Assembly: GCA_002683775.1 (NCBI GenBank)
Contig: NYTT01000031.1
Location: 1-11,148, forward strand
Length of the DNA: 11,148 nt
Source: Flavobacteriales bacterium
Lineage (GTDB): Bacteria; Bacteroidota; Bacteroidia; Flavobacteriales; BACL11
Direction of reading: 5' to 3'
Below the pieces are notes generated by a model, which did no database searches, was not told the DNA's origin, and saw nothing but the letters and a program-made list of their open reading frames with translations. Positions 1 to 5,516 of this stretch are shown piece after piece; the first letter of the stretch is position 1, and the number at the start of each line of letters is the position of its first letter. A program made the translations under genes and the position numbers.

Positions 1-68
1 ATGTTTCCTACTTCAAGTAGGGCATTTGTTGCTGCTATTAAACTCTCTATGCTATATTCTTCTTTCAT
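1..68 (-). CDS. Partial small protein of unknown function (3' end outside window)
   Basis: The reading frame opens with ATG at 68-66 and stays open for 22 codons to the left edge, beginning MKEEYSIESLIAATNALLEV. It is too short to assign a family. The start is supported by its context: the bases before it read TTTAAAAATAAAAGTTATG, nearly the same as those before the genes starting at 319 and 3133. It follows the preceding gene after an 11-base gap, so it is probably the second gene of the unit driven by the promoter at 372-403. The visible part could be an amphipathic helix; nothing else can be said. Confidence 0.55.
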   Translation of the reverse strand, partial: MKEEYSIESLIAATNALLEVGN

Positions 69-79
69 AACTTTTATTT

Positions 80-319
80 TTAAAATTCTACTTCTTCGAT
101 TGATTCATCTACTATCTCATAACTATCTTCAGAAATTATTCCACCTAATTTCCACATGAATCCCTCTCCTGGGGTGTAAATACAATGACCAATGATATCT
201 TCTGTATCTTTGGTCCAAAATATTTGATTATCATGATCACCTGTCCATTCCCAATTGTTTGGATGTGTTTCTTCTAAATAATTTAATAAATCTGTTTTTA
301 AAATTTCTCCACTTTTCAT
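80..319 (-). CDS. Hypothetical 79-residue acidic protein; start moved to internal ATG
   Basis: The product is not recognised. It is acidic and rich in aromatic residues (WEW, IFW, FMW), with a helical N-terminus followed by an apparently beta-rich middle and an acidic tail (EIVDESIEEVEF). No membrane segment or metal motif is visible. The frame extends up to a TTG at 361, but I place the start at ATG 319-317. The bases before it (AAAAAAATAAAGGTTATGAAA) match the contexts of the starts at 68 and 3133, while the TTG lies inside a perfect hairpin in the leader. This makes it the first gene after the promoter at 372-403, with a leader of roughly 45-50 bases, and it is followed 11 bases later by another small gene. 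A small accessory phage protein is the best inference. Confidence 0.72.
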   Translation of the reverse strand: MKSGEILKTDLLNYLEETHPNNWEWTGDHDNQIFWTKDTEDIIGHCIYTPGEGFMWKLGGIISEDSYEIVDESIEEVEF

Positions 320-346
320 AACCTTTATTTTTTTAAATTTGAATTC

Positions 347-361
347 TTGCCGCTTCGGCAA
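347..361 (-). other. Perfect 6-bp hairpin with 3-base loop in the 5' leader
   Basis: TTGCCGCTTCGGCAA is a perfect inverted repeat (stem TTGCCG/CGGCAA, loop of three). It is GC-rich against an AT-rich background and lies between the promoter at 372-403 and the ATG at 319. No U-tract follows on either strand, so it does not look like an intrinsic terminator. It may stabilise the message or modulate translation; that role is inference. Confidence 0.5.
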
Positions 362-371
362 CCTGACAACA

Positions 372-403
372 TAAATATACGAACTCTTTCTGTGGTATCC
401 AAG
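372..403 (-). promoter_or_regulatory. Bacteroidota-type promoter, CTTG-N20-TATATTTA
   Basis: On the minus strand the -33-like CTTG lies at 403-400. Exactly 20 bases follow, then the -7-like TATATTTA at 379-372. This matches the Bacteroidota consensus (TTTG, 19-20 bases, TAnnTTTG) apart from the first T and the last G. It sits in the gap between the J-domain gene and the 79-residue gene, 52 bases from the latter's ATG. The identical spacing at three other intergenic sites supports it. Confidence 0.7.
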
Positions 404-421
404 CAGCTGCGCAGGAAAGAA

Positions 422-943
422 CTAGGAAGGTTTATCTTTTGGGACTATATTATGTTCATCCTTTAAATATTTAATAACTGTTTCTTTTTGTTTAGGGTCA
501 GTTATATTACACCAATCCCAAGCTATAGTTTTAGTCTTTTGAGATATTTGCTCCTCAATTATGATACATGATGATTCAAACAGGGGAAGGATTTCATCTG
601 TTATTAGATCTTCTATATCAATGTTATATTTTTCTGCTGTAAGATATAATCCTATAATGTCTTGATTTCTGTAGCTATCTGATATTTTTATGAAGTCTTC
701 ACTATTTCCTCCCTTATCTGGGTGTAAGGTTTTAGATAATCTTTTGAATATAGGTTTACATTGATTATCACTTATACGTTCAGGTAAAGGGTCTACTTCA
801 ATTGGCTTTGGGGGTTCATTTTCATCTACTTCAATACTGAAATCTTCATTGAAAGTTTGAATGTAGTTTTCTAATTGATCCTTAGTATCAACTAAGTCTT
901 CTTGTAAGAATTTGTATTTATGTATCCACTTTTTGTATGACAT
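422..943 (-). CDS. J-domain (DnaJ-like) co-chaperone protein
   Basis: This 173-residue protein contains a J-domain core. A basic helix II (about residues 62-73) runs into the HPDKGG loop, whose HPD tripeptide is at 74-76, followed by helix III (about 82-100). HPD is the motif by which J-proteins stimulate the ATPase of Hsp70 (DnaK). The N-terminus (about 1-32) is helical and may be a coiled coil, followed by an acidic, proline-containing linker. The C-terminal third (about 115-173) has no recognised domain. There is no Gly/Phe region and no zinc-binding CxxCxG repeats, so it is not a full DnaJ. A phage J-protein would plausibly redirect host DnaK to virion assembly or replication complexes. 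The start is ATG 943, 40 bases after the preceding 51-residue gene, with no clear promoter of its own. Confidence 0.82.
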   Translation of the reverse strand: MSYKKWIHKYKFLQEDLVDTKDQLENYIQTFNEDFSIEVDENEPPKPIEVDPLPERISDNQCKPIFKRLSKTLHPDKGGNSEDFIKISDSYRNQDIIGLYLTAEKYNIDIEDLITDEILPLFESSCIIIEEQISQKTKTIAWDWCNITDPKQKETVIKYLKDEHNIVPKDKPS

Positions 944-983
944 TGTATTTAATTATAAATACTAAACTCATACAATTAAATTA

Positions 984-1139
984 TTATTTGGGCTTACTTT
1001 TTGCTTCTTTATCCAATTGGATTTCTAGAGATATCATGTAACAAAAATCATGAAGAAAATAGGGATCAGATGAAATTAACAAGAGAAGGTCATCATCTTC
1101 AAACTCAGTAAGTATTTCCCTAAATCCCTTTCTTATCAT
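984..1139 (-). CDS. Hypothetical 51-residue acidic protein
   Basis: A short open frame runs from ATG 1139-1137 to TAA 986-984, beginning MIRKGFREILTEFEDDDLL and ending in a lysine-rich tail (KEAKSKPK). Its ATG overlaps the TGA of the preceding gene as ATGA, the same 4-base coupling used repeatedly in this window. This is the main evidence that it is real, along with its filling an otherwise empty 190-base gap. The protein is predicted helical, with an acidic stretch (EFEDDD) and a short hydrophobic run. No family is recognised. Confidence 0.68.
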   Translation of the reverse strand: MIRKGFREILTEFEDDDLLLLISSDPYFLHDFCYMISLEIQLDKEAKSKPK

Positions 1140-1438
1140 TTTTTAGTTTTTAGATATGCTATGGCTTCTCTTATTTTAATACATTCTTCATACTTCTCTT
1201 CTTCCTCATACCTATTTAAACTTTCAGTTAAAGTATGACAAAAATCATTCCTATCAATTGTAACATCGTATACTGCATCTTCATCCAGAGATATTATACT
1301 TAAGGCATGGTGGTGTCTTTTTTTCCCTTTCAGGTTTTTTAATATTGTTGAAACTAGAGCTTCAGAGATTCTAAAATCTCTATTTTTAATCATTATTTCA
1401 AACTCTTCTGCGTTTTGTACTTTAAATTCTTTTGGCAT
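1136..1438 (-). CDS. Hypothetical 100-residue protein with a UVR-like C-terminal helix pair
   Basis: The product is not confidently recognised. The N-terminal part (1-40) is helical and mixed-charge, followed by a basic RHHH cluster at 41-44 and a short beta-like section. The C-terminus, about residues 75-97 (RYEEEEKYEECIKIREAI), resembles the UVR motif of UvrB, UvrC and ClpC-type proteins, a short helical hairpin for protein contacts with the pattern YE-x2-x-IRE-x-I. This resemblance is by eye and moderate. The gene starts at ATG 1438 two bases after the TAG of the lysine-rich gene, in the context TTTTAGTTATG, and its TGA overlaps the next ATG. It is therefore an internal gene of the unit driven by the promoter at 1630-1661. 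Confidence 0.75.
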   Translation of the reverse strand: MPKEFKVQNAEEFEIMIKNRDFRISEALVSTILKNLKGKKRHHHALSIISLDEDAVYDVTIDRNDFCHTLTESLNRYEEEEKYEECIKIREAIAYLKTKK

Positions 1439-1440
1439 AA

Positions 1441-1623
1441 CTAAAATAGGTCTAAAAATTTATTATTAATCTTCTTTTCTTTCAACTTTTGAAAAGCTTC
1501 ATCTTTTTTAAGCATTTTGGTAGCTAACTTTTCAAGGTGTCTTTGTTTTGTTTTATCAAAATCTTTAACAATCTTGTCATGTTTTTTTTTCTTAAGAATT
1601 GGTATTTTCTTTTTCTTGCTCAT
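1441..1623 (-). CDS. Small lysine-rich basic protein (60 residues)
   Basis: About one third of the residues are lysine (21 of 60), including two KKKK runs near the N-terminus (residues 3-6 and 11-14). The rest is a predicted charged helix ending in a hydrophobic tail (KFLDLF). No cysteine, signal peptide or membrane segment is present. The composition suggests binding to nucleic acid or another polyanion, but no family is recognised. The start is ATG 1623, only 6 bases from the -7-like box of the promoter at 1630-1661, so the message is probably leaderless or nearly so. It is the first gene of its unit. Part of the lysine bias comes from AT-rich codons (AAA/AAG), so the function remains open. 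Confidence 0.72.
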   Translation of the reverse strand: MSKKKKIPILKKKKHDKIVKDFDKTKQRHLEKLATKMLKKDEAFQKLKEKKINNKFLDLF

Positions 1624-1629
1624 CGGTTA

Positions 1630-1661
1630 TAAATATAATTAAAAATTAGGTAAAAGCCAAA
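1630..1661 (-). promoter_or_regulatory. Bacteroidota-type promoter, TTTG-N20-TATATTTA
   Basis: TTTG lies at 1661-1658 on the minus strand. Exactly 20 bases follow, then TATATTTA at 1637-1630. Only 6 bases (TAACCG) separate the box from the ATG at 1623, so transcription would begin at or within a few bases of the start codon. It lies just after the stop of the HTH/HNH-like gene. Confidence 0.75.
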
Positions 1662-1668
1662 TTCTAAT

Positions 1669-2313
1669 TTACTTATAACTTACAAGATTATAAGGATCGT
1701 CATCATCCTTTTCATCTCCATCTAATCCTAATTCTTTTAGACGTTGCATGTGGTAATCATCTAATTCGAAATTGATAGCTTCTGTTGTGTTGTTCAATGG
1801 AACATGGTCTTCTAGTTGCTCAATATCCTTATCTGTGAATACATTATCTACATAGAGGAAATAACAATTATAACACAAAAAATGAATATTATCTTTATTG
1901 TAGTTCTTTTTATTTTTATCTTTAAAGTTTAAGATGAGGGGTACTTTATAGTCTGTTACTCTTCTTTCTTTGAAACCACAACTACTACATTCTTCTTCCA
2001 AGTATCCCTCTGTAATTAATCTATACTTTATTTTTTCTGGGGAGAATGAAGATGCATCTATTCTACCTTCAATGATGTCTAGTAAAGCAGGTTCTTTACC
2101 CTTGGATGATAAGAATTTAGGGATGCCTTTACCTGATTGGTTTTTGTGTTTATCAAATAAAGTCATTCCTGTTTCTTCATCCTGGTATAATTTCATATAC
2201 CTTTTGAGATGTTGATAGGAACAATTTAAATATCTAGCTGCTGCTTTTACTGATTTGGTTTTGTTCATAGCAGCCAAACACATTTCTTTACTTATTGGTT
2301 TTGCAGCAGGCAT
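1669..2313 (-). CDS. HTH protein with a degenerate HNH-type zinc fold
   Basis: This 214-residue protein has two recognisable parts. Residues about 17-41 (KTKSVKAAARYLNCSYQHL) form a probable helix-turn-helix. Residues about 105-155 look like an HNH endonuclease core with two zinc-binding CxxC pairs (C109/C112 and C147/C150), and with LILNFKDKN and DNIHFLCYNCY at the places where active enzymes carry the metal-binding and catalytic histidines. The expected first histidine (LDH in many HNH proteins) is Asn-Phe here, and the last (NCH) is NCY, so nuclease activity is doubtful. The acidic tail contains EKDDDD. It may be a homing-nuclease relative turned DNA-binding regulator or recombination factor. 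Its ATG overlaps the stop of the zinc-finger gene (TAAATG), and it ends the unit started at 3149-3180. Confidence 0.75.
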   Translation of the reverse strand: MPAAKPISKEMCLAAMNKTKSVKAAARYLNCSYQHLKRYMKLYQDEETGMTLFDKHKNQSGKGIPKFLSSKGKEPALLDIIEGRIDASSFSPEKIKYRLITEGYLEEECSSCGFKERRVTDYKVPLILNFKDKNKKNYNKDNIHFLCYNCYFLYVDNVFTDKDIEQLEDHVPLNNTTEAINFELDDYHMQRLKELGLDGDEKDDDDPYNLVSYK

Positions 2314-2544
2314 TTAGTCTTTTTTTTTCTTTTGTTCTTGGTCTAGTTTCTTATATTTTTCAAATTGGTCTTGGGTCATTATTTCTAAATCAACCCAAGT
2401 ATGGTCACCAGAACCTCTCATTATTGGAACTCCTCTTTTAGCAGATTCAGTAGAACAATTTATACAAACATGATAACCTAATTCTTTTCTTTTTATGGGC
2501 ATTGGATTTCCACATTGTGGACATTCCATCATTTTTAATTCCAT
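2314..2544 (-). CDS. Small C4 zinc-finger protein (76 residues)
   Basis: A four-cysteine zinc knuckle occupies residues 8-30: CPQCGNPMPIK at 8-18, then CINC at 27-30, with 15 residues between the pairs. This spacing resembles DksA/TraR-like and other zinc-ribbon proteins, but the acidic coiled-coil tip of DksA is absent, so only a zinc-binding fold is claimed. The C-terminus is a lysine-rich helix (KKLDQEQKKKKD). I took ATG 2544; ATG codons at 2532 and 2529 (the M directly before ECPQCG) are equally possible starts. It follows the upstream gene by 26 bases with no clear promoter, and its end abuts the HTH/HNH-like gene, suggesting coordinated expression. A nucleic-acid-binding or RNA-polymerase-contacting role is inference. 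Confidence 0.78.
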   Translation of the reverse strand: MELKMMECPQCGNPMPIKRKELGYHVCINCSTESAKRGVPIMRGSGDHTWVDLEIMTQDQFEKYKKLDQEQKKKKD

Positions 2545-2570
2545 CTTTTTTGTTTAATACATATTATAAC

Positions 2571-2972
2571 TTATTCTTTTTTGAATAGTTTTAATTTCTT
2601 CAAGGTATTATATAATTGGGTGGTAGTTCTTATTATATGTCTTTTTCCACTTGTTTCTTCTTCAATATGGTAATCTTCTTCTTTTGGGGTTGGGGCATCG
2701 TAAACCCACCAAAATATAGCTTCACTTGCTACTGTCCCATAATGTTCAATTATTAAATGTTCTATAATTTGAAAGTGGTTATCTTCATACCATGTAGCAT
2801 CAATACCAAATTCTCTGTGTAAGTCATTTGATCTATTGTGTTGATCCTTTAATTTGTTAACAATATTGGTAAATGCTTTTTTGTGTTTTTTTGTTTTGGA
2901 TTTTGGACTTTCAACAATTTTTAGGTGTTGGCCCCCTATTTTGAGTAATGAGTTTCTTAATCGTTCTTTCAT
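2571..2972 (-). CDS. Hypothetical 133-residue protein
   Basis: No family is recognised. The N-terminal 50 residues are strongly basic (SPKSKTKKHKKAF) and could bind nucleic acid. The middle (about 63-93) is a hydrophobic helical segment with an aromatic cluster (EAIFWWVYDAP). An acidic loop (PKEEDYHIEEE) follows, then a basic C-terminal helix (TLKKLKLFKKE). The aromatic stretch is too short and too interrupted to be a membrane span. Its ATG at 2972 overlaps the TGA of the preceding 54-residue gene by 4 bases (ATGA), so it is translationally coupled to it. It belongs to the unit driven by the promoter at 3149-3180. Confidence 0.75.
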   Translation of the reverse strand: MKERLRNSLLKIGGQHLKIVESPKSKTKKHKKAFTNIVNKLKDQHNRSNDLHREFGIDATWYEDNHFQIIEHLIIEHYGTVASEAIFWWVYDAPTPKEEDYHIEEETSGKRHIIRTTTQLYNTLKKLKLFKKE

Positions 2973-3133
2973 TTTTCTATTTCTTTAACTCTAAATATCA
3001 ATAAAAAATCAGGGAGGGGTAATTGTTTCTTTTTTGCCGCTTTTATGTAAGCTTGTTTTTCATCTTTGGCTCTTACAATTCCAACAGTTTCTTCTTGAGA
3101 ATCTAAGGTGTTGAAGTATTTATATTTTTTCAT
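2969..3133 (-). CDS. Hypothetical 54-residue basic protein; start moved to internal ATG
   Basis: The product is not recognised. It begins MKKYKYFNTLDSQEE, has a probable amphipathic helix (AKDEKQAYIKAAKKK) and ends with a short hydrophobic strand (DFLLIFRV). The frame could be extended to a TTG at 3151, but that codon lies inside the -7 box of the promoter at 3149-3180 and so cannot be in that transcript. ATG 3133-3131, preceded by CCAAAATCAAAGTT, is the start and shares its context with the starts at 319 and 68. It is the first gene of a four-gene unit, and its TGA overlaps the next ATG. Confidence 0.75.
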   Translation of the reverse strand: MKKYKYFNTLDSQEETVGIVRAKDEKQAYIKAAKKKQLPLPDFLLIFRVKEIEK

Positions 3134-3148
3134 AACTTTGATTTTGGT

Positions 3149-3180
3149 CAAATATAATGAAGGAATTTTGGGAAATCAAA
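3149..3180 (-). promoter_or_regulatory. Bacteroidota-type promoter, TTTG-N20-TATATTTG (full consensus)
   Basis: TTTG at 3180-3177 is followed by exactly 20 bases and then TATATTTG at 3156-3149 on the minus strand, which fits the Bacteroidota TAnnTTTG consensus at every defined position. The -33 element overlaps the TGA stop of the GT2 gene that ends at 3176. The ATG at 3133 lies 15 bases downstream of the box, so the leader would be only about 8-12 bases. Confidence 0.82.
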
Positions 3181-3928
3181 TGTATTTTAAATTATTTTGT
3201 GGGTTGTGTTTGATATAATTACCCCATTTGTATTTTGCATATTCATGTCCAGATTGTTCTGCTTGCTGCCTTGCTCCACCATTTGTTGATAAAGAAGCAA
3301 AATGGTAGAAGTGGCAGTTATATGTTCTTTGCATTTTTAAACCTGAGAGTTGGCATTTAAGAAAAAAATCCCAATCTGCTACTATTCCTAAATCATAGTT
3401 TTCATCCCATCCTCCTACTCTTAAGTAATCTACTTTAGACATGAATATTGGAAGAGTAGAACCCGTTTCATCTAAAGGTAACCCCCGTAATGATTCTTCA
3501 TATTTCCAAAAACCCTCTAAATTAAAGTCATTAACATTATCACCACAATTTTTAATGTGGAATTGTTTAAACATACTAGGTTTTGGTTCTATTTGATTAG
3601 GAGATATAACTGTTTTTGGTTGGTATATTTTTTCTAGTTGAGTGTCCCATTCATATGGAAACACATTGTCATCGTTTACAATTAATATTTGTTCGTGTTT
3701 GGCATTGTATACCCCTAAATTAGTTCCCCTACATAAACCTACATTTTCTTCTAGATTAAGAACATCAATTGAATCCTTGTGTTTTTCAAGTACTTCCTTA
3801 TTTAAGTCGTAATGACCATCCACTACAACTATGATTTGATTGTTTTTCATTTGCCCTTTAATTACAGATTCTAGGCATAAATCTAAGGCATCTGGGGATT
3901 TATATGTTGGTATTATTACTGATATCAT
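3176..3928 (-). CDS. GT2-family glycosyltransferase (GT-A fold)
   Basis: This 250-residue protein shows the GT2 plan in order. The opening strand is ISVIIPTYKSPDALDLCLES (2-21), then VVDGH (35-39) where the nucleotide-sugar-binding aspartate sits, and ENVGLCRGTNLG (61-72), typical of the family's NxGfaxaxNxG motif. The DXD-like metal site is VNDDN (84-88). The acceptor/base region GGWDENYD (172-179) leads into ADWDFFLK (184-191). It should transfer a sugar from a nucleotide donor; the sugar and acceptor cannot be read from sequence. No membrane span is present, so it is probably cytoplasmic. A GT2 enzyme in this setting usually builds cell-surface glycan or decorates protein. It is the last gene of the eight-gene cassette, with its ATG overlapping the preceding TGA by 4 bases. 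Confidence 0.9.
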   Translation of the reverse strand: MISVIIPTYKSPDALDLCLESVIKGQMKNNQIIVVVDGHYDLNKEVLEKHKDSIDVLNLEENVGLCRGTNLGVYNAKHEQILIVNDDNVFPYEWDTQLEKIYQPKTVISPNQIEPKPSMFKQFHIKNCGDNVNDFNLEGFWKYEESLRGLPLDETGSTLPIFMSKVDYLRVGGWDENYDLGIVADWDFFLKCQLSGLKMQRTYNCHFYHFASLSTNGGARQQAEQSGHEYAKYKWGNYIKHNPQNNLKYI

Positions 3929-4629
3929 AGTTTATTAATATTTTTCCAATTAATTGTTGGAGATAATAATCCCTCCATGCAGTGTGTTGATAATCCCGGG
4001 AGTGGAGTGAAAACAAATCTATTTCGTGTTTGTTGGAGTTGTAGAAAGGTATTATGATCCCCCACAGTTGTAGACCATATATCATAGTCTAAATCAAATA
4101 ACTTTTTTGTAATGATAAAACTTCCGCATGTTGAGGGTACTGTTCTCCAATGACATTTAGTGGTTGTGAATACTTTTGAAACTAAATCATTATACATGGG
4201 ATGTATGTATTTATCATTATGGTCATATAAGGATATATAAGATGTACTCATATCATAAGTACTATATAAATCAACTATGATATCAACCCAATCTTTTTTA
4301 TGAAGGTAATCATTTTCAAGGAAATATATTAAATCATCATCCTTTATATCATTCCTGTTTTTTATATGGGCTAATAAATCACGATAAGATAATAAACTTG
4401 AATTATATGATGTTGTTAATATTTTAAAATCTATAGGTGATTCTTTTGAGAGTTTTATTACACTATCCTCTTCTGGTTTGTCCCCATCATAAGCTATAGT
4501 TGTATTTATAAAATTATAATTAATGATTGATTTTTCTAAATTTTTAAAACAATTATTATAATTAAACCATTCTGGTCTTCCTCTCCCAATGGAATTTTGT
4601 TGAGCATGTCTATAGAATATATGTATCAT
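3925..4629 (-). CDS. Probable GT-A-type glycosyltransferase, unassigned family
   Basis: The 234-residue product has features of a GT-A glycosyltransferase without matching a family I can name confidently. YDGD (47-50) ends an early strand, and IYFLENDYLHKKDW (101-114) carries an acidic ENDY in the position of a DXD metal site after a hydrophobic strand. There is then a cysteine- and aromatic-rich stretch, CHWRTVPSTCGSF (159-171), a GDH (190-192) that could hold the acceptor-site acid, and a C-terminal PLPGLSTHCMEG (209-220) whose histidine could be the last metal ligand. No signal peptide or membrane span is visible. It overlaps the genes on both sides by 4 bases, so it belongs to the glycan cassette. 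Context and architecture support the call; substrate is unknown. Confidence 0.68.
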   Translation of the reverse strand: MIHIFYRHAQQNSIGRGRPEWFNYNNCFKNLEKSIINYNFINTTIAYDGDKPEEDSVIKLSKESPIDFKILTTSYNSSLLSYRDLLAHIKNRNDIKDDDLIYFLENDYLHKKDWVDIIVDLYSTYDMSTSYISLYDHNDKYIHPMYNDLVSKVFTTTKCHWRTVPSTCGSFIITKKLFDLDYDIWSTTVGDHNTFLQLQQTRNRFVFTPLPGLSTHCMEGLLSPTINWKNINKL

Positions 4630-5516
4630 ATTTTATATTTTTGTTGAAGCCATTTATAAGAGTTATCTCTCATCTTACTAATACTATGGATACAATCACT
4701 TTCGAATTTTTGAAGATTTTTCTTTACTAGGTGAGTTGTTGTTTTTGCATGTTTAATATTGTTAGGATTAAATCCATATGAAATACCATACTTCATTGTT
4801 GGAAAATTATTTACCCAGTACTCATATGAGGTATCATCATAAGGTATTACAATAACTATACATCCACATAAAGCTGCTAATACTGCTGTAAAGGATCTAT
4901 GACTATAACATATAAAATATTCTGTTTCATTGAAAATTCTTGCTAAATATGGGTTACGTTCTTGTTGTGGTATTTGGTAAATATTATCTAAACAAATATC
5001 TGAATCTTTATGGTGTTTGGTTTGGATGGTTTGACCCTTTGTATAAAAACATCCCCCTGATCTTTCTAGTTTTTTATTATAAAAAATGTCATATTCTATA
5101 TCAATTGATGATAGGTTATTTAAAATAGAATTATTATTAAATGACTTAAAATAATCACAATATTTATACAATTGATCTTCATTAGAATATAATTTTACTT
5201 GATCATTTATCAACCATCTAATTTTATTTGGAATACTATTTAAATTTTCTGGTATATAGTTCTCAAAAGTGTGTTCTCCTGCTCCTGCTGGTAATATTAA
5301 TATTGTATTTTCTTTGTCAAATTCTAAATCTGTCCCCCATGGGATTGTATGTGTATTATATACAGACTTGGTTTCATTAGCATATATGTAAGAATTTTCT
5401 CCTAATGTTGATAATGAATTAGCTAAACTATGACATACCATAACACCCCCAATATAATCTATATAGGTTGGGGTAGGTGAAAATACTATAAAATTAATAT
5501 TAAAATTTTTCATCAT
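4626..5516 (-). CDS. Probable GT-B-fold glycosyltransferase-like protein
   Basis: The 296-residue product resembles a divergent GT-B glycosyltransferase. An opening strand (NINFIVFSPTP) is followed by GGVMVCHSLANSLSTLGE (23-40), the pattern of the glycine loop and first helix in GT4-like enzymes. A second domain has the strand YFICYSH (200-206) and helix-strand FTAVLAALCGCIVIVIPYDD (209-228), like the donor-site region in which GT-B enzymes place a conserved acidic residue and a small-residue turn. The classical EGFGLPLLE-type motif is absent and the protein is shorter than typical GT-B enzymes (about 350-400), so activity is inferred. It could instead be a polysaccharide pyruvyl-transferase-like or acceptor-binding protein. 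It starts ATGATGA over the preceding stop and lies inside the glycan cassette. Confidence 0.6.
   Translation of the reverse strand: MMKNFNINFIVFSPTPTYIDYIGGVMVCHSLANSLSTLGENSYIYANETKSVYNTHTIPWGTDLEFDKENTILILPAGAGEHTFENYIPENLNSIPNKIRWLINDQVKLYSNEDQLYKYCDYFKSFNNNSILNNLSSIDIEYDIFYNKKLERSGGCFYTKGQTIQTKHHKDSDICLDNIYQIPQQERNPYLARIFNETEYFICYSHRSFTAVLAALCGCIVIVIPYDDTSYEYWVNNFPTMKYGISYGFNPNNIKHAKTTTHLVKKNLQKFESDCIHSISKMRDNSYKWLQQKYKI

Noticed and set aside
347..361. Hairpin as an intrinsic terminator
   Set aside because: No run of U follows the stem on either strand, and it lies downstream of a promoter, in a leader.
325..372. Tiny minus-strand frame of 15 codons starting with an ATG at the -7 box
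   Set aside because: Its ATG overlaps the promoter's TATATTTA box, so it could not be in the transcript started there, and the peptide has no features.
944..983. Possible promoter for the J-domain gene (TTG and TATTTATA in the 40-base gap)
   Set aside because: No TTG sits 20 bases before a TATATT-like box as at the other four sites; the gene is more simply read from the upstream promoter.
1970..2215. Plus-strand frame of 81 codons
   Set aside because: It lies opposite the HTH/HNH-like gene, has no start context and no recognisable motif, and would be the only plus-strand gene.
2545..2570. Possible promoter or regulatory site in the 26-base gap before the zinc-finger gene
   Set aside because: The gap is AT-rich, but no TTG lies at the required distance from a TATATT-like box.
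3117..3124. T4-type late promoter (TATAAATA on the minus strand)
   Set aside because: It lies inside the 54-residue coding region. The TATAAATA copies in gaps at about 951 and 1627 read on the plus strand, against all genes.
3900..4085. Minus-strand frame of 61 codons
   Set aside because: It lies in another frame within the GT-A-like gene and its overlap with the GT2 gene, both of which have clear domain motifs or coupling.
4940..5128. Plus-strand frame of 62 codons
   Set aside because: It is a shadow of the GT-B-like gene with low-complexity hydrophobic and tyrosine composition.
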